From Chitinophagaceae bacterium (GTDB lineage Bacteria; Bacteroidota; Bacteroidia; Chitinophagales; Chitinophagaceae): a stretch of DNA of 5,961 nucleotides. The translations under genes and the position numbers were made by a program. Under the pieces are notes generated by a model. It did no database searches. It was given only the letters and a program-made list of their open reading frames with translations, and was not told the DNA's origin. Shown one piece after another: positions 1-5,961 of this stretch (its first letter is position 1; every line of letters begins with the position of its first letter). Where the stretch lies: assembly GCA_947461495.1 (NCBI GenBank), contig CANHLV010000130.1, positions 1 to 5,961 of the forward strand, given 5' to 3'.

Positions 1-3000
1 AGATAACAGAACTGCAGTGTATATTATTGCCATGCTCATCACTGCATTTGGTTTGTATAAATTCAATACTTTGCCTAAAGAGCAATTTCCGGATATTGTT
101 GTACCTACCATTAGTGTAACAACGGTTTATGTGGGCAACTCTCCCAAAGACATTGAGAACCTCGTTACACGACCGATTGAAAAACAATTGAAAGGAATCA
201 GCGGTGCGAAAGTGAAAAAAATTACCAGTACTTCTCAAACTGATTATTCTTTAATCATAGTTGAATTTGATACGGATGTAAAAACTGAATTGGCAAAACA
301 AAAAGTAAAGGATGCATTGGATAAAGCTCAATCCGATCTACCAACAAATCTTACTCAACAACCTAATGTGCAGGAATTTGCTTTCAGTGAAATGCCCATC
401 ATGTTTGTAAATGTGAGTGGTGATTATGATGGCGTGAAGTTGAAACAATTCGCTGATAAGTTACAAGACAAATTTGAAGAACTTCCTGAAATCACCAGAG
501 CTGAAATCGTTGGTGCTCCTGAAAGAGAAATACAAGTGAATGTTGATCCTTACAAAATGCAAGCGGCTCGTGTAAGTTTCATGGATATAGAAAATGCTAT
601 TTCTCGCGAAAACAATGATATCACTGGCGGCTTGATTGAAGTGGGTGATATGAAAAGAACGCTGAAAGTGAAAGGGCAGTTCAATAGTGTGAACGATTTA
701 CAGGATATCGTTGTAAGAAGCAGTGCTCAAGGAGCTACAGTTTACTTAAGAGATATTGCCGAACTGAAAGATACCATCAAACAAAAAGAAAGTTATGCCC
801 GCTTGGATGGCAAAAATGTTGTAACCATCAATATTGTAAAACGTGCAGGAGAAAATCTGATTAGTGCTGCAGGCAAAGTTAAAGGCATTGTTGCCAAAAT
901 GAAGGAATCAAAAGAATTGCCTCCAAGTTTAAAAGTGGTCATTACCGGTGATCAAAGTGTGGCTACTGAAACTTCTTTCAATGACTTGGTAAATACGATT
1001 ATCATAGGTTTTATTCTGGTGTTGTTGATACTGATGTTCTTCATGGGAGTTACCAATGCATTTTTTGTGGCGTTGAGTGTGCCGCTGAGTGTGTTCGTTG
1101 CCTTTCTGTTTTTACCAATTGCAGATGGCATTGTAGGAACAACTGTTACTTTAAATTTCATCGTATTATTTGCTTTGTTGTTTGGTTTGGGAATCATTGT
1201 TGATGATGCCATTGTGGTTATTGAAAACACACACCGTATTTATAACAATGGAAAAGTTAAAATTATCAAAAGTGCCAAAGAGGCTGCCGGAGAAGTTTTC
1301 ATTCCGGTCATGGCAGGTACGGCAACAACATTAGCTCCCTTTTTTCCATTACTTTTCTGGAAAGGCATTATTGGTAAGTTTATGATTTACCTACCTACGA
1401 TGTTGATCTTAACATTGGCTGCTTCTCTTATCGTTGCCTTTATCTTCAACCCTGTATTTGCAGTAAGTTTCATGAAACCAGAAGGTAAAGAATTTGAAGA
1501 AGAAAAGAAATTAATATTTAAAAAATGGTGGTTCTGGACAGCAATCATTTCAGGAGTCATCTTACATCTTTTAGGCTCGCATGGTTTTGCTAACTTCTTA
1601 TTGTTTATGATGTTACTGACTATAATGAACAGATATATTTTCTCTGACATCATTCATAGTTTCCAAACAAAAGTATTGCCTGGTTTGATGAATCGTTATG
1701 AAACATTATTGAGATGGATATTAAAAGGCAAAAGACCAGTATGGGCGGTGGCGAGTTTATTTTTATTGTTTCCACTATCCATAATATTGCTCATGGCAAG
1801 AGGCAATAAAGCGACTTTCTTTCCTAGTGGCGATCCTAAATTTATTTATGTTTATTTGAAAATGCCTCCTGGAACCAGTGTAACCGCTACCGATAGTATC
1901 ACACATATTTTAGAACAGCGCGTCATCAAAATTTTGGAAAAAGACAAACCTGGCGAAGAAGGAAGTATTGTGGAAAGCGTGATTGCCAACGTTGCCAACA
2001 GCGCTAACAATCCAAGAAGCAACAACAGAAGTGTACAACCTAATTTAGGTCGTATTCAGGTTTCATTTGTTGAATTTGAAAAACGTAACGGCAAAAAAAC
2101 TAAACCCTATTTGGATGAAATCAGAGCACAGATGAAAGGTATTCCTGGTGCTAGCATAGAAGTCTCTCAAGAAGATGCCGGCCCTCCAACTGATCCCCCG
2201 GTAAATATCGAAATCGTAGGTGATAAATTTGAAGAAATTGCTGCAGTGGCGACTCAACTGAATAATTATCTGGATACCAATCGCGTGGATGGTGTAGAAG
2301 GCATCAAGCCTGATGTGGATTTGAACAGTCCTGAAATTACGATTAAGGTCGACCGTGAAAAAGCCATGATGGAAGGGTTGAGCACAGGACAAATCGGAAT
2401 GGAAATTCGTACAGCTGTATTTGGAAAAGAAGTGAGCAAATTAAAAGACGGTGAAGACGAATATAAAATTCAATTGCGTTATACTGATTTGTTGCGTAAC
2501 AACATCGCCGACTTGATGAACATGCGCATCACTTTTATGGACATGAATACCATGCGAATTAAATCTGTACCTGTAAGTGCGATTGCCTCTGTAGATTACA
2601 CAAATACTTCAGGTGCTATTGCCCGCAAAAATGTAAAGCGTACGATTCAATTGCAATCGAATGTTTTGGATCCATCGATGACGGCTAAAGTAAATAAAGA
2701 ATTGGCCACTAAAATAGAAAGGTTTAAAACTTTGGTTCCTATTCCTTCAGATGTTACCATCAGACAAACAGGACAAGGTGAGCAAGAAGCAGAAACAAAT
2801 AGTTTCTTAGGAATGGCATTACTGATTGCCTTAGGATTGATCTTCCTGATTCTTGTGTTGCAATTCAACTCTTTGAGTAAACCATTTATTGTATTGACAG
2901 AAATCTTCTTTTCTATCATTGGTGTATTTCTGGGTTACGCGATTACAGGTATGACCATTGCCAGTATCATGTTGGGTGTGGGTATTATTGGACTTGCGGG

Positions 3001-3487
3001 AATCGTAATTAAGAATGGTATTCTATTGATTGAATTTACAGATGAGTTGCGCGGAAGGGGTATGCGTACCCGTGAGGCTGCTATTATGGCTGGAAAGATT
3101 CGTATCATTCCGGTGATGCTTACTGCCGTTGCAACAATCTTAGGTTTATTACCACTGGCAGTTGGTTTCAATATCAATTTCGTTTCGTTCTTCCAACATT
3201 TGAATCCGCATATTTTCTTTGGTGGTGATAGTGTTGTGTTCTGGGGACCATTAAGCTGGACGATTATCTTCGGTTTGATTTTCGCATTCTTCTTAACGTT
3301 AATCATGGTGCCAAGTATGTACGTGATTTCTGAAAGATTGAGAAGACCGATGGAGAAATTCTATGGCACTAAATATGTTGCGCTTTTTGGTTTCACCGGA
3401 CCATTATTCTTCATCTTTGTGTTGATCATGTATGTGGGAAGAAGATTACAGGGAAAGAAGGTGTGGAATGGTAAACAAAAAGGTTAA
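1..3487 (+). CDS. RND efflux transporter permease subunit (HAE-1/AcrB-like), 5' end cut off by window edge
   Basis: Inner-membrane proton-driven pump of a tripartite efflux system; the substrate cannot be told from sequence. The frame is already open at base 2 (D-N-R-T-A before the GTG at 17), so that GTG is an internal valine and the real start lies upstream. Counting the codon at 17 as residue 1: TM1 is about 1-16; the porter domain starts with QFPDIVVPTISV; TM2 is near 325-348; TM4 carries the proton-relay pair D396-D397 in GIIVDDAIVVIEN. TM10 has K999 (IVIKNGILL) and TM11 has R1029 and T1036 (RIIPVMLT), matching AcrB D407, D408, K940, R971 and T978, so the relay looks intact. Two extra hydrophobic segments (about 504-520 and 526-543) sit between TM6 and TM7, and a further one (about 1120-1140) follows TM12. 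It ends in tandem TAA-TAA. An adaptor (MFP) gene is likely upstream, outside the window. Family assignment is secure. Confidence 0.96.
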   Translation, partial: DNRTAVYIIAMLITAFGLYKFNTLPKEQFPDIVVPTISVTTVYVGNSPKDIENLVTRPIEKQLKGISGAKVKKITSTSQTDYSLIIVEFDTDVKTELAKQKVKDALDKAQSDLPTNLTQQPNVQEFAFSEMPIMFVNVSGDYDGVKLKQFADKLQDKFEELPEITRAEIVGAPEREIQVNVDPYKMQAARVSFMDIENAISRENNDITGGLIEVGDMKRTLKVKGQFNSVNDLQDIVVRSSAQGATVYLRDIAELKDTIKQKESYARLDGKNVVTINIVKRAGENLISAAGKVKGIVAKMKESKELPPSLKVVITGDQSVATETSFNDLVNTIIIGFILVLLILMFFMGVTNAFFVALSVPLSVFVAFLFLPIADGIVGTTVTLNFIVLFALLFGLGIIVDDAIVVIENTHRIYNNGKVKIIKSAKEAAGEVFIPVMAGTATTLAPFFPLLFWKGIIGKFMIYLPTMLILTLAASLIVAFIFNPVFAVSFMKPEGKEFEEEKKLIFKKWWFWTAIISGVILHLLGSHGFANFLLFMMLLTIMNRYIFSDIIHSFQTKVLPGLMNRYETLLRWILKGKRPVWAVASLFLLFPLSIILLMARGNKATFFPSGDPKFIYVYLKMPPGTSVTATDSITHILEQRVIKILEKDKPGEEGSIVESVIANVANSANNPRSNNRSVQPNLGRIQVSFVEFEKRNGKKTKPYLDEIRAQMKGIPGASIEVSQEDAGPPTDPPVNIEIVGDKFEEIAAVATQLNNYLDTNRVDGVEGIKPDVDLNSPEITIKVDREKAMMEGLSTGQIGMEIRTAVFGKEVSKLKDGEDEYKIQLRYTDLLRNNIADLMNMRITFMDMNTMRIKSVPVSAIASVDYTNTSGAIARKNVKRTIQLQSNVLDPSMTAKVNKELATKIERFKTLVPIPSDVTIRQTGQGEQEAETNSFLGMALLIALGLIFLILVLQFNSLSKPFIVLTEIFFSIIGVFLGYAITGMTIASIMLGVGIIGLAGIVIKNGILLIEFTDELRGRGMRTREAAIMAGKIRIIPVMLTAVATILGLLPLAVGFNINFVSFFQHLNPHIFFGGDSVVFWGPLSWTIIFGLIFAFFLTLIMVPSMYVISERLRRPMEKFYGTKYVALFGFTGPLFFIFVLIMYVGRRLQGKKVWNGKQKG

Positions 3488-3490
3488 TAA

Positions 3491-3536
3491 GCCTCACCCC
3501 CCAACCCCCTCTCCAAAAGAGAGGGGAGCGAAGGGA
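3491..3536 (+). repeat. C-rich intergenic repeat with 8-bp hairpin (CCTCACCCCC type)
   Basis: The element begins three bases after the pump stop codon. It opens with GCCTCACCCCCC and AACCCCC and continues as a perfect hairpin: CCCCTCTC (3506-3513), loop CAAAA, GAGAGGGG (3519-3526), then AGCGAAGGGAA. It is strikingly C- and then G-rich against AT-rich surroundings. From memory, elements of the form CCTCACCCCCnnCCCCCTCTCC followed by GGAGAGGGG are scattered between genes in many Bacteroidota and some other genomes. Only one copy is in this window, so its repetitive nature is recalled, not shown here. It has no T-tract, so it is not itself a standard terminator. Confidence 0.65.
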
Positions 3537-3555
3537 ATTTTATGAATAATAATAG

Positions 3556-3584
3556 CGCCTCCGGAATTTCGGGGGCGTTTTTTT
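3556..3584 (+). terminator. Rho-independent terminator of the RND pump gene
   Basis: An 8-bp stem, CGCCTCCG (3556-3563) with CGGGGGCG (3570-3577), includes one G-U pair and closes a GAATTT loop. Seven T residues (3578-3584) follow directly. It lies about 70 bases after the pump stop, is GC-rich, and points in the direction of the pump transcript, so the pump gene is the last of its operon. Confidence 0.88.
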
Positions 3585-3623
3585 ATTTACAGGGGGACTA
3601 AACAGCAACAGGAGCTCCAATCA

Positions 3624-3651
3624 ATAATTGTAGTACAATTACTACAATTAT
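3624..3651. repeat. Perfect 12-bp inverted repeat with 4-base loop
   Basis: ATAATTGTAGTA (3624-3635) and TACTACAATTAT (3640-3651) are exact reverse complements around the loop CAAT. No T-tract follows on either side, so it is not a canonical terminator. A smaller hairpin, ATAGT (3652-3656) and ACTAT (3661-3665), abuts it. It could form an RNA hairpin after terminator read-through, or serve as a protein-binding site; the sequence does not decide between these. Confidence 0.75.
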
Positions 3652-3672
3652 ATAGTATAAACTATTGGCAAA

Positions 3673-3700
3673 TTCTAACTCATAACTTATATCTTGTATC
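3673..3700. repeat. Four degenerate tandem heptamers
   Basis: On the + strand the 7-base units are TTCTAAC, TCATAAC, TTATATC and TTGTATC; on the - strand they read GATACAA, GATATAA, GTTATGA and GTTAGAA. All four share T at position 1, TA at positions 4-5 and C at position 7. The array is short and imperfect. I recall similar runs between genes in Bacteroidota, but no second copy is present here to confirm a family. Confidence 0.5.
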
Positions 3701-3771
3701 TTCTTTAAATGATTATCGACCCAATAGCAAAGAATATTTTTTACTATGAATTAACCTTACAATGTGTTTTT

Positions 3772-3797
3772 AAAAACCGGATTAGTCCGGTTTTTTT
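3772..3797. terminator. Hairpin terminator at the 3' end of the acyl-CoA ligase gene, possibly bidirectional
   Basis: A perfect 10-bp stem, AAAAACCGGA (3772-3781) with TCCGGTTTTT (3786-3795), closes a TTAG loop. It starts within two bases of the ligase stop codon. On the - strand the GC core CCGGA is followed by five T; on the + strand by seven T. It should end the ligase transcript and could also stop + strand read-through from the pump gene. Confidence 0.85.
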
Positions 3798-3798
3798 A

Positions 3799-5586
3799 TT
3801 ACTGGTATATTTTTAATATTGATTCTCTATATTTTTCCATTATCACTTTTCTTTTCAAACTAAGTTTAGGTGTCATTTCTCCACTTTCAACAGTCCACTC
3901 ATCAGAAATTAATGTAAATTTTCTTACTTGTTCAACATGATTGAATGTAGTGTTAAACTCAGTAATTAAATTGTTGTAAAACTGAAGCACTTCCGAATTA
4001 GAAACAGTATCATTATTATTTTCAAAAGAAATATTTTTGGCTTTCATCCATTCTTTAAGATTTACAAAAGATGGCACTATCAATGCTGCAACAAATTTCT
4101 GATCAGCTCCAATTACCATTACCTGTTCTATAAATGGAGATTCTTTAAGCTTATTCTCAATAGCTGTTGGAGCAACATATTTTCCACCGCTGGTTTTAAA
4201 CAATTCTTTTTTCCTGTCGGTTATTTTTAGGTATTTGTTGCCTTCAAAAACGCCTATATCTCCCGTATGCAACCACCCGTTAATGATTACTTCTGCAGTA
4301 AGGTCGGGTCGTTTATAATAACCCATCATAACACTAGGCCCTTTCACACAAATTTCTCCATCCGCTTCAATTTTCACTTCCTGTCCCTCTATCACCAATC
4401 CTACTGTCCCGAATTTTGTTCCGCCTTTTTTGCAGCAATTCACACTGATTACCGGACTGTTTTCCGTTGGACCATACCCTTCATAAACTGGAATTCTCGC
4501 TGCTGTAAAAATCCTAAGCAATTTAACCTGACAAGCAGCGCCTCCTGTTATCAAATATTGAACATTTCCACCAAGGGCTTCTCTCCATTTATTAAAAATT
4601 AATTTATTTGCAATGGATAGTTGTAGGTTATAAAAAAATCCACCCGACTTTAAATTATCATAACGGGAGGCGAGTCCTACGGCCCAAAAAAACAACTTTT
4701 TTTTGATGCCGGTAAGCTCCGAACCTTTGAGCATAATTTTTTCAAATACTTTCTCAAGCAAACGAGGGACTGTGGTAAATAAAACTGGTTTTACTTCTTT
4801 AAGATTGTCGCCAATAGTGTCTAATGATTCCGCGTAATAAATGGAAATTCCTGTGTACATGTATATGTATGTAGCAACCCTCTCAAAAATATGATTTAAA
4901 GGTAAAAAACTGAGTGCTTTTCCTTCGGGCATCACAGGAAATGGAAATGTTTTTACTGCATTAAGTACATTCATCACGAGGTTTTTATGACTCAGCATTA
5001 CACCTTTTGGAAATCCTGTTGTACCTGATGTGTAAATAATAGTTACACATTGATCAGGTAATATGCTATCCTTAATCTTTTCTACAGCAGAAACGTAATC
5101 AGCTGAAATATCTTCAATAATAATTCCCCAATTTTTCGAATTTGGCAAAATATCAAAACAATATATGTCAATTAATGATGGAATATTTTCTTTAATACCA
5201 TTCAATTTATCGTATAATTCTTGCCCACTCGTAAACACATATTTTACTGCTGCATCATTGAAAATAAATTCAATCTCTTTTGCATTGGTTGTGGGATAAA
5301 TAGGAACGAGCAAAACACCAATTTGTTGACAAGCCAAATCCAAAATAATCCACTCCGGTCTATTTCTGGAAATTACAGCAATTTTATCCTGATGTTCAAC
5401 AGACATATCATTGCCTGAAAGTCCAAGTTGCAATAATCCTGCACTTAATCTGTTTACCAAATCAATAACTTCAACTGTGCTATATGATTGCCATTGGCCA
5501 TTAATTTTCTCTGAAAGCAAATCCTTTTTGGTGAAATGCCTATGCTGCTCGTAAAGAAAGTCAAATACTCTTGATTGTTCATTCAT
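3799..5586 (-). CDS. fadD: Long-chain fatty acid--CoA ligase (AMP-forming acyl-CoA synthetase)
   Basis: Cytoplasmic or membrane-associated enzyme that activates long-chain fatty acids with ATP and CoA through an acyl-adenylate, feeding beta-oxidation or lipid synthesis. The 595-residue protein is complete and of usual length for the FadD15/ACSBG-like branch. Visible core motifs: P-loop YTSGTTGFPKG (185-195); LPLNHIFERV (228-237), the family's LPLSHxxER; ITGGAA (346-351) and EGYGPTENSPV (369-379), with GPTE in place of the commoner GLTE; GWLHTGD (437-443) with the ribose-binding Asp at 443; the hinge DRKKELFKTSGGKYVAP (457-473); and near the C-terminus TPKLSLKRK, whose K578 is the likely adenylation lysine. 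The ATG at 5586 is chosen because an in-frame TGA lies about a dozen codons upstream with no other ATG between. No Shine-Dalgarno is seen; the leader is A/T-rich (AAGTAAAATT). It is transcribed alone, towards the pump gene. The symbol denotes the family, not proven orthology to E. coli FadD. Confidence 0.95.
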   Translation of the reverse strand: MNEQSRVFDFLYEQHRHFTKKDLLSEKINGQWQSYSTVEVIDLVNRLSAGLLQLGLSGNDMSVEHQDKIAVISRNRPEWIILDLACQQIGVLLVPIYPTTNAKEIEFIFNDAAVKYVFTSGQELYDKLNGIKENIPSLIDIYCFDILPNSKNWGIIIEDISADYVSAVEKIKDSILPDQCVTIIYTSGTTGFPKGVMLSHKNLVMNVLNAVKTFPFPVMPEGKALSFLPLNHIFERVATYIYMYTGISIYYAESLDTIGDNLKEVKPVLFTTVPRLLEKVFEKIMLKGSELTGIKKKLFFWAVGLASRYDNLKSGGFFYNLQLSIANKLIFNKWREALGGNVQYLITGGAACQVKLLRIFTAARIPVYEGYGPTENSPVISVNCCKKGGTKFGTVGLVIEGQEVKIEADGEICVKGPSVMMGYYKRPDLTAEVIINGWLHTGDIGVFEGNKYLKITDRKKELFKTSGGKYVAPTAIENKLKESPFIEQVMVIGADQKFVAALIVPSFVNLKEWMKAKNISFENNNDTVSNSEVLQFYNNLITEFNTTFNHVEQVRKFTLISDEWTVESGEMTPKLSLKRKVIMEKYRESILKIYQ

Positions 5587-5608
5587 AATTTTACTTGCTT
5601 GAAATGTG

Positions 5609-5620
5609 TTGATTAATCAA
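5609..5620. promoter_or_regulatory. 12-bp palindrome upstream of the acyl-CoA ligase, possible operator
   Basis: TTGATTAATCAA is its own reverse complement and ends 22 bases before the ligase start codon. A second inverted pair, GCTTGA (5597-5602) and TCAAGC (5617-5622), overlaps it. A perfect palindrome in the 5' leader of a fatty-acid activation gene would suit a dimeric repressor site, but no regulator gene is visible and no promoter could be placed with confidence. Confidence 0.4.
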
Positions 5621-5663
5621 GCAGAATCTAAGTTATGAAAATTGGAATGAGAAATTGTAAAAT

Positions 5664-5691
5664 AATAAATGCCTACTCATAAATAAATGCC
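5664..5691. repeat. 10-bp direct repeat, 18-base period
   Basis: AATAAATGCC occurs at 5664-5673 and again at 5682-5691, separated by TACTCATA. On the - strand, the ligase direction, it reads GGCATTTATT twice, 78 to 105 bases upstream of the ligase start. This is the region where an activator or promoter could sit. The sequence is low in complexity apart from the GCC, so chance cannot be excluded. Confidence 0.45.
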
Positions 5692-5777
5692 ACTTTCCTG
5701 TTACTTAGTGCTTCTAAAAATTCAAAATAACGATGTAAAAAATTAGAATAATCAAGTGTTGAGTGAAAGAATAAAAT

Positions 5778-5807
5778 CTTTGTGAAACTTAGTGCCTTCC
5801 TGCGTGG
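5778..5807. repeat. Degenerate CTTNGTG microrepeat array
   Basis: CTTTGTG (5778-5784) and CTTAGTG (5788-5794) are followed by the weaker unit CTTCCTGCGTGG (5796-5807). On the - strand this reads as CCACGCAGG, AAGG, CACTAAG and TTTCACAAAG. I recognise it as a decayed version of intergenic runs such as CCACGAAGGCACGAAG that recur in many bacterial genomes, with no known function. A further near-copy, ACTTAGTGCTTC, lies at 5703-5714 and compares with ACTTAGTGCCTTC at 5787-5799. Confidence 0.55.
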
Positions 5808-5832
5808 CAAAATCCAAAAACGACAATCATCT

Positions 5833-5961
5833 TTATTGATAATATTGCCCTATCGGAACTTTATATAGATTAGATTTTAAAAACTTAGTTAGTTCCGTAT
5901 ATTCCTGATTGTGAAGTTGAGTCCAGCTTTGAAATGCCGATAAATTTTCAGTGGTTCCAAA
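5833..5961 (-). CDS. C-terminal end of an unrecognised protein, cut by window edge
   Basis: On the - strand a frame is open from the window edge for 42 codons and stops at TAA (5833-5835). The peptide looks protein-like, mixing hydrophobic, aromatic and charged residues (WTQLHNQEY, KFLKSNLYKVP) and ending in PIGQYYQ. It has no signal peptide, membrane segment or motif that I can name. It has the same orientation as the acyl-CoA ligase and lies 246 bases upstream of it. No hairpin terminator is seen after its stop, so read-through into the ligase is possible. It is likely the tail of a real gene because the frame is clean and the composition fits, but the open length is short enough that chance is not excluded. 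Confidence 0.55.
   Translation of the reverse strand, partial: FGTTENLSAFQSWTQLHNQEYTELTKFLKSNLYKVPIGQYYQ

Larger units (their letters stand above)
3488..3798. other. Non-coding gap between convergent genes
   Basis: This 311-base stretch lies between the pump stop and the acyl-CoA ligase stop, which face each other. It contains, in order, a C-rich hairpin repeat, a + strand terminator, a perfect 12-bp inverted repeat, four degenerate heptamers and a hairpin terminator. No convincing gene was found on either strand. The longest open stretches are a 35-codon + frame that runs through the second terminator and a 50-codon - frame without a start codon. As a gap between 3' ends it needs no promoter, and none was recognised. 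Confidence 0.85.

Noticed and set aside
17..19. GTG at 17 as the start codon of the RND pump
   Set aside because: The frame is open upstream to the window edge (D-N-R-T-A), and the N-terminal cytoplasmic stretch before TM1 would be missing. It is an internal valine.
3542..3601. 19-codon ATG frame (MNNNSASG...) after the pump
   Set aside because: Its codons form the terminator stem and T-tract, so it would be part of the untranslated 3' end.
3611..3618. 8-bp palindrome GGAGCTCC
   Set aside because: It is too short and isolated to support any role.
3709..3816. 35-codon ATG frame on the + strand
   Set aside because: It runs through the 10-bp terminator hairpin and into the 3' end of the acyl-CoA ligase gene, has no ribosome-binding context and resembles no known protein.
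4267..4602. 111-codon + frame opposite the acyl-CoA ligase
   Set aside because: It lies antisense within conserved ligase motifs, which fully explain the sequence. The same holds for the other antisense frames inside the ligase and pump genes.
5854..5897. Inverted pair CGGAACT / AGTTCCG with a 30-base spacer
   Set aside because: It lies inside the right-edge coding frame, the arms are only 7 bases, and the spacer is long; chance is the simplest explanation.

Overview
This AT-rich window most likely comes from a member of the Bacteroidota, probably near the Chitinophagales. The evidence is indirect: the type of RND pump, a start codon behind an A/T-rich leader with no Shine-Dalgarno sequence, and several degenerate intergenic repeats of a kind I associate with that phylum. 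The genus cannot be read from the sequence.

Layout. Bases 1-3487 (+) hold nearly all of a large HAE-1/AcrB-type RND efflux permease; its first residues lie off the left edge. Bases 3488-3798 form a 311-base non-coding gap between two convergent genes. It holds a C-rich hairpin repeat directly after the pump stop, a + strand rho-independent terminator, a perfect 12-bp inverted repeat, four degenerate tandem heptamers, and a hairpin terminator that ends the facing gene. Bases 3799-5586 (-) encode a complete long-chain fatty acyl-CoA synthetase of the AMP-forming family. Bases 5587-5832 are non-coding, with a 12-bp palindrome close to the synthetase start, a 10-bp direct repeat, and a decayed array of CTTNGTG units. 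Bases 5833-5961 (-) are the last 42 codons of an unrecognised gene that enters from the right edge.

The genes do not form one pathway. The pump exports unknown substrates across the envelope and is transcribed rightward, probably with an adaptor gene upstream that is outside the window. The acyl-CoA ligase activates fatty acids and is transcribed leftward. The right-edge gene lies on the same strand as the ligase, upstream of it, but the 246-base gap suggests that the ligase has its own promoter. I see no tRNA, rRNA, CRISPR array, transposase or defence system. The protein-coding content is ordinary. The least explained material is the set of small repeats and inverted repeats packed into the two intergenic gaps.
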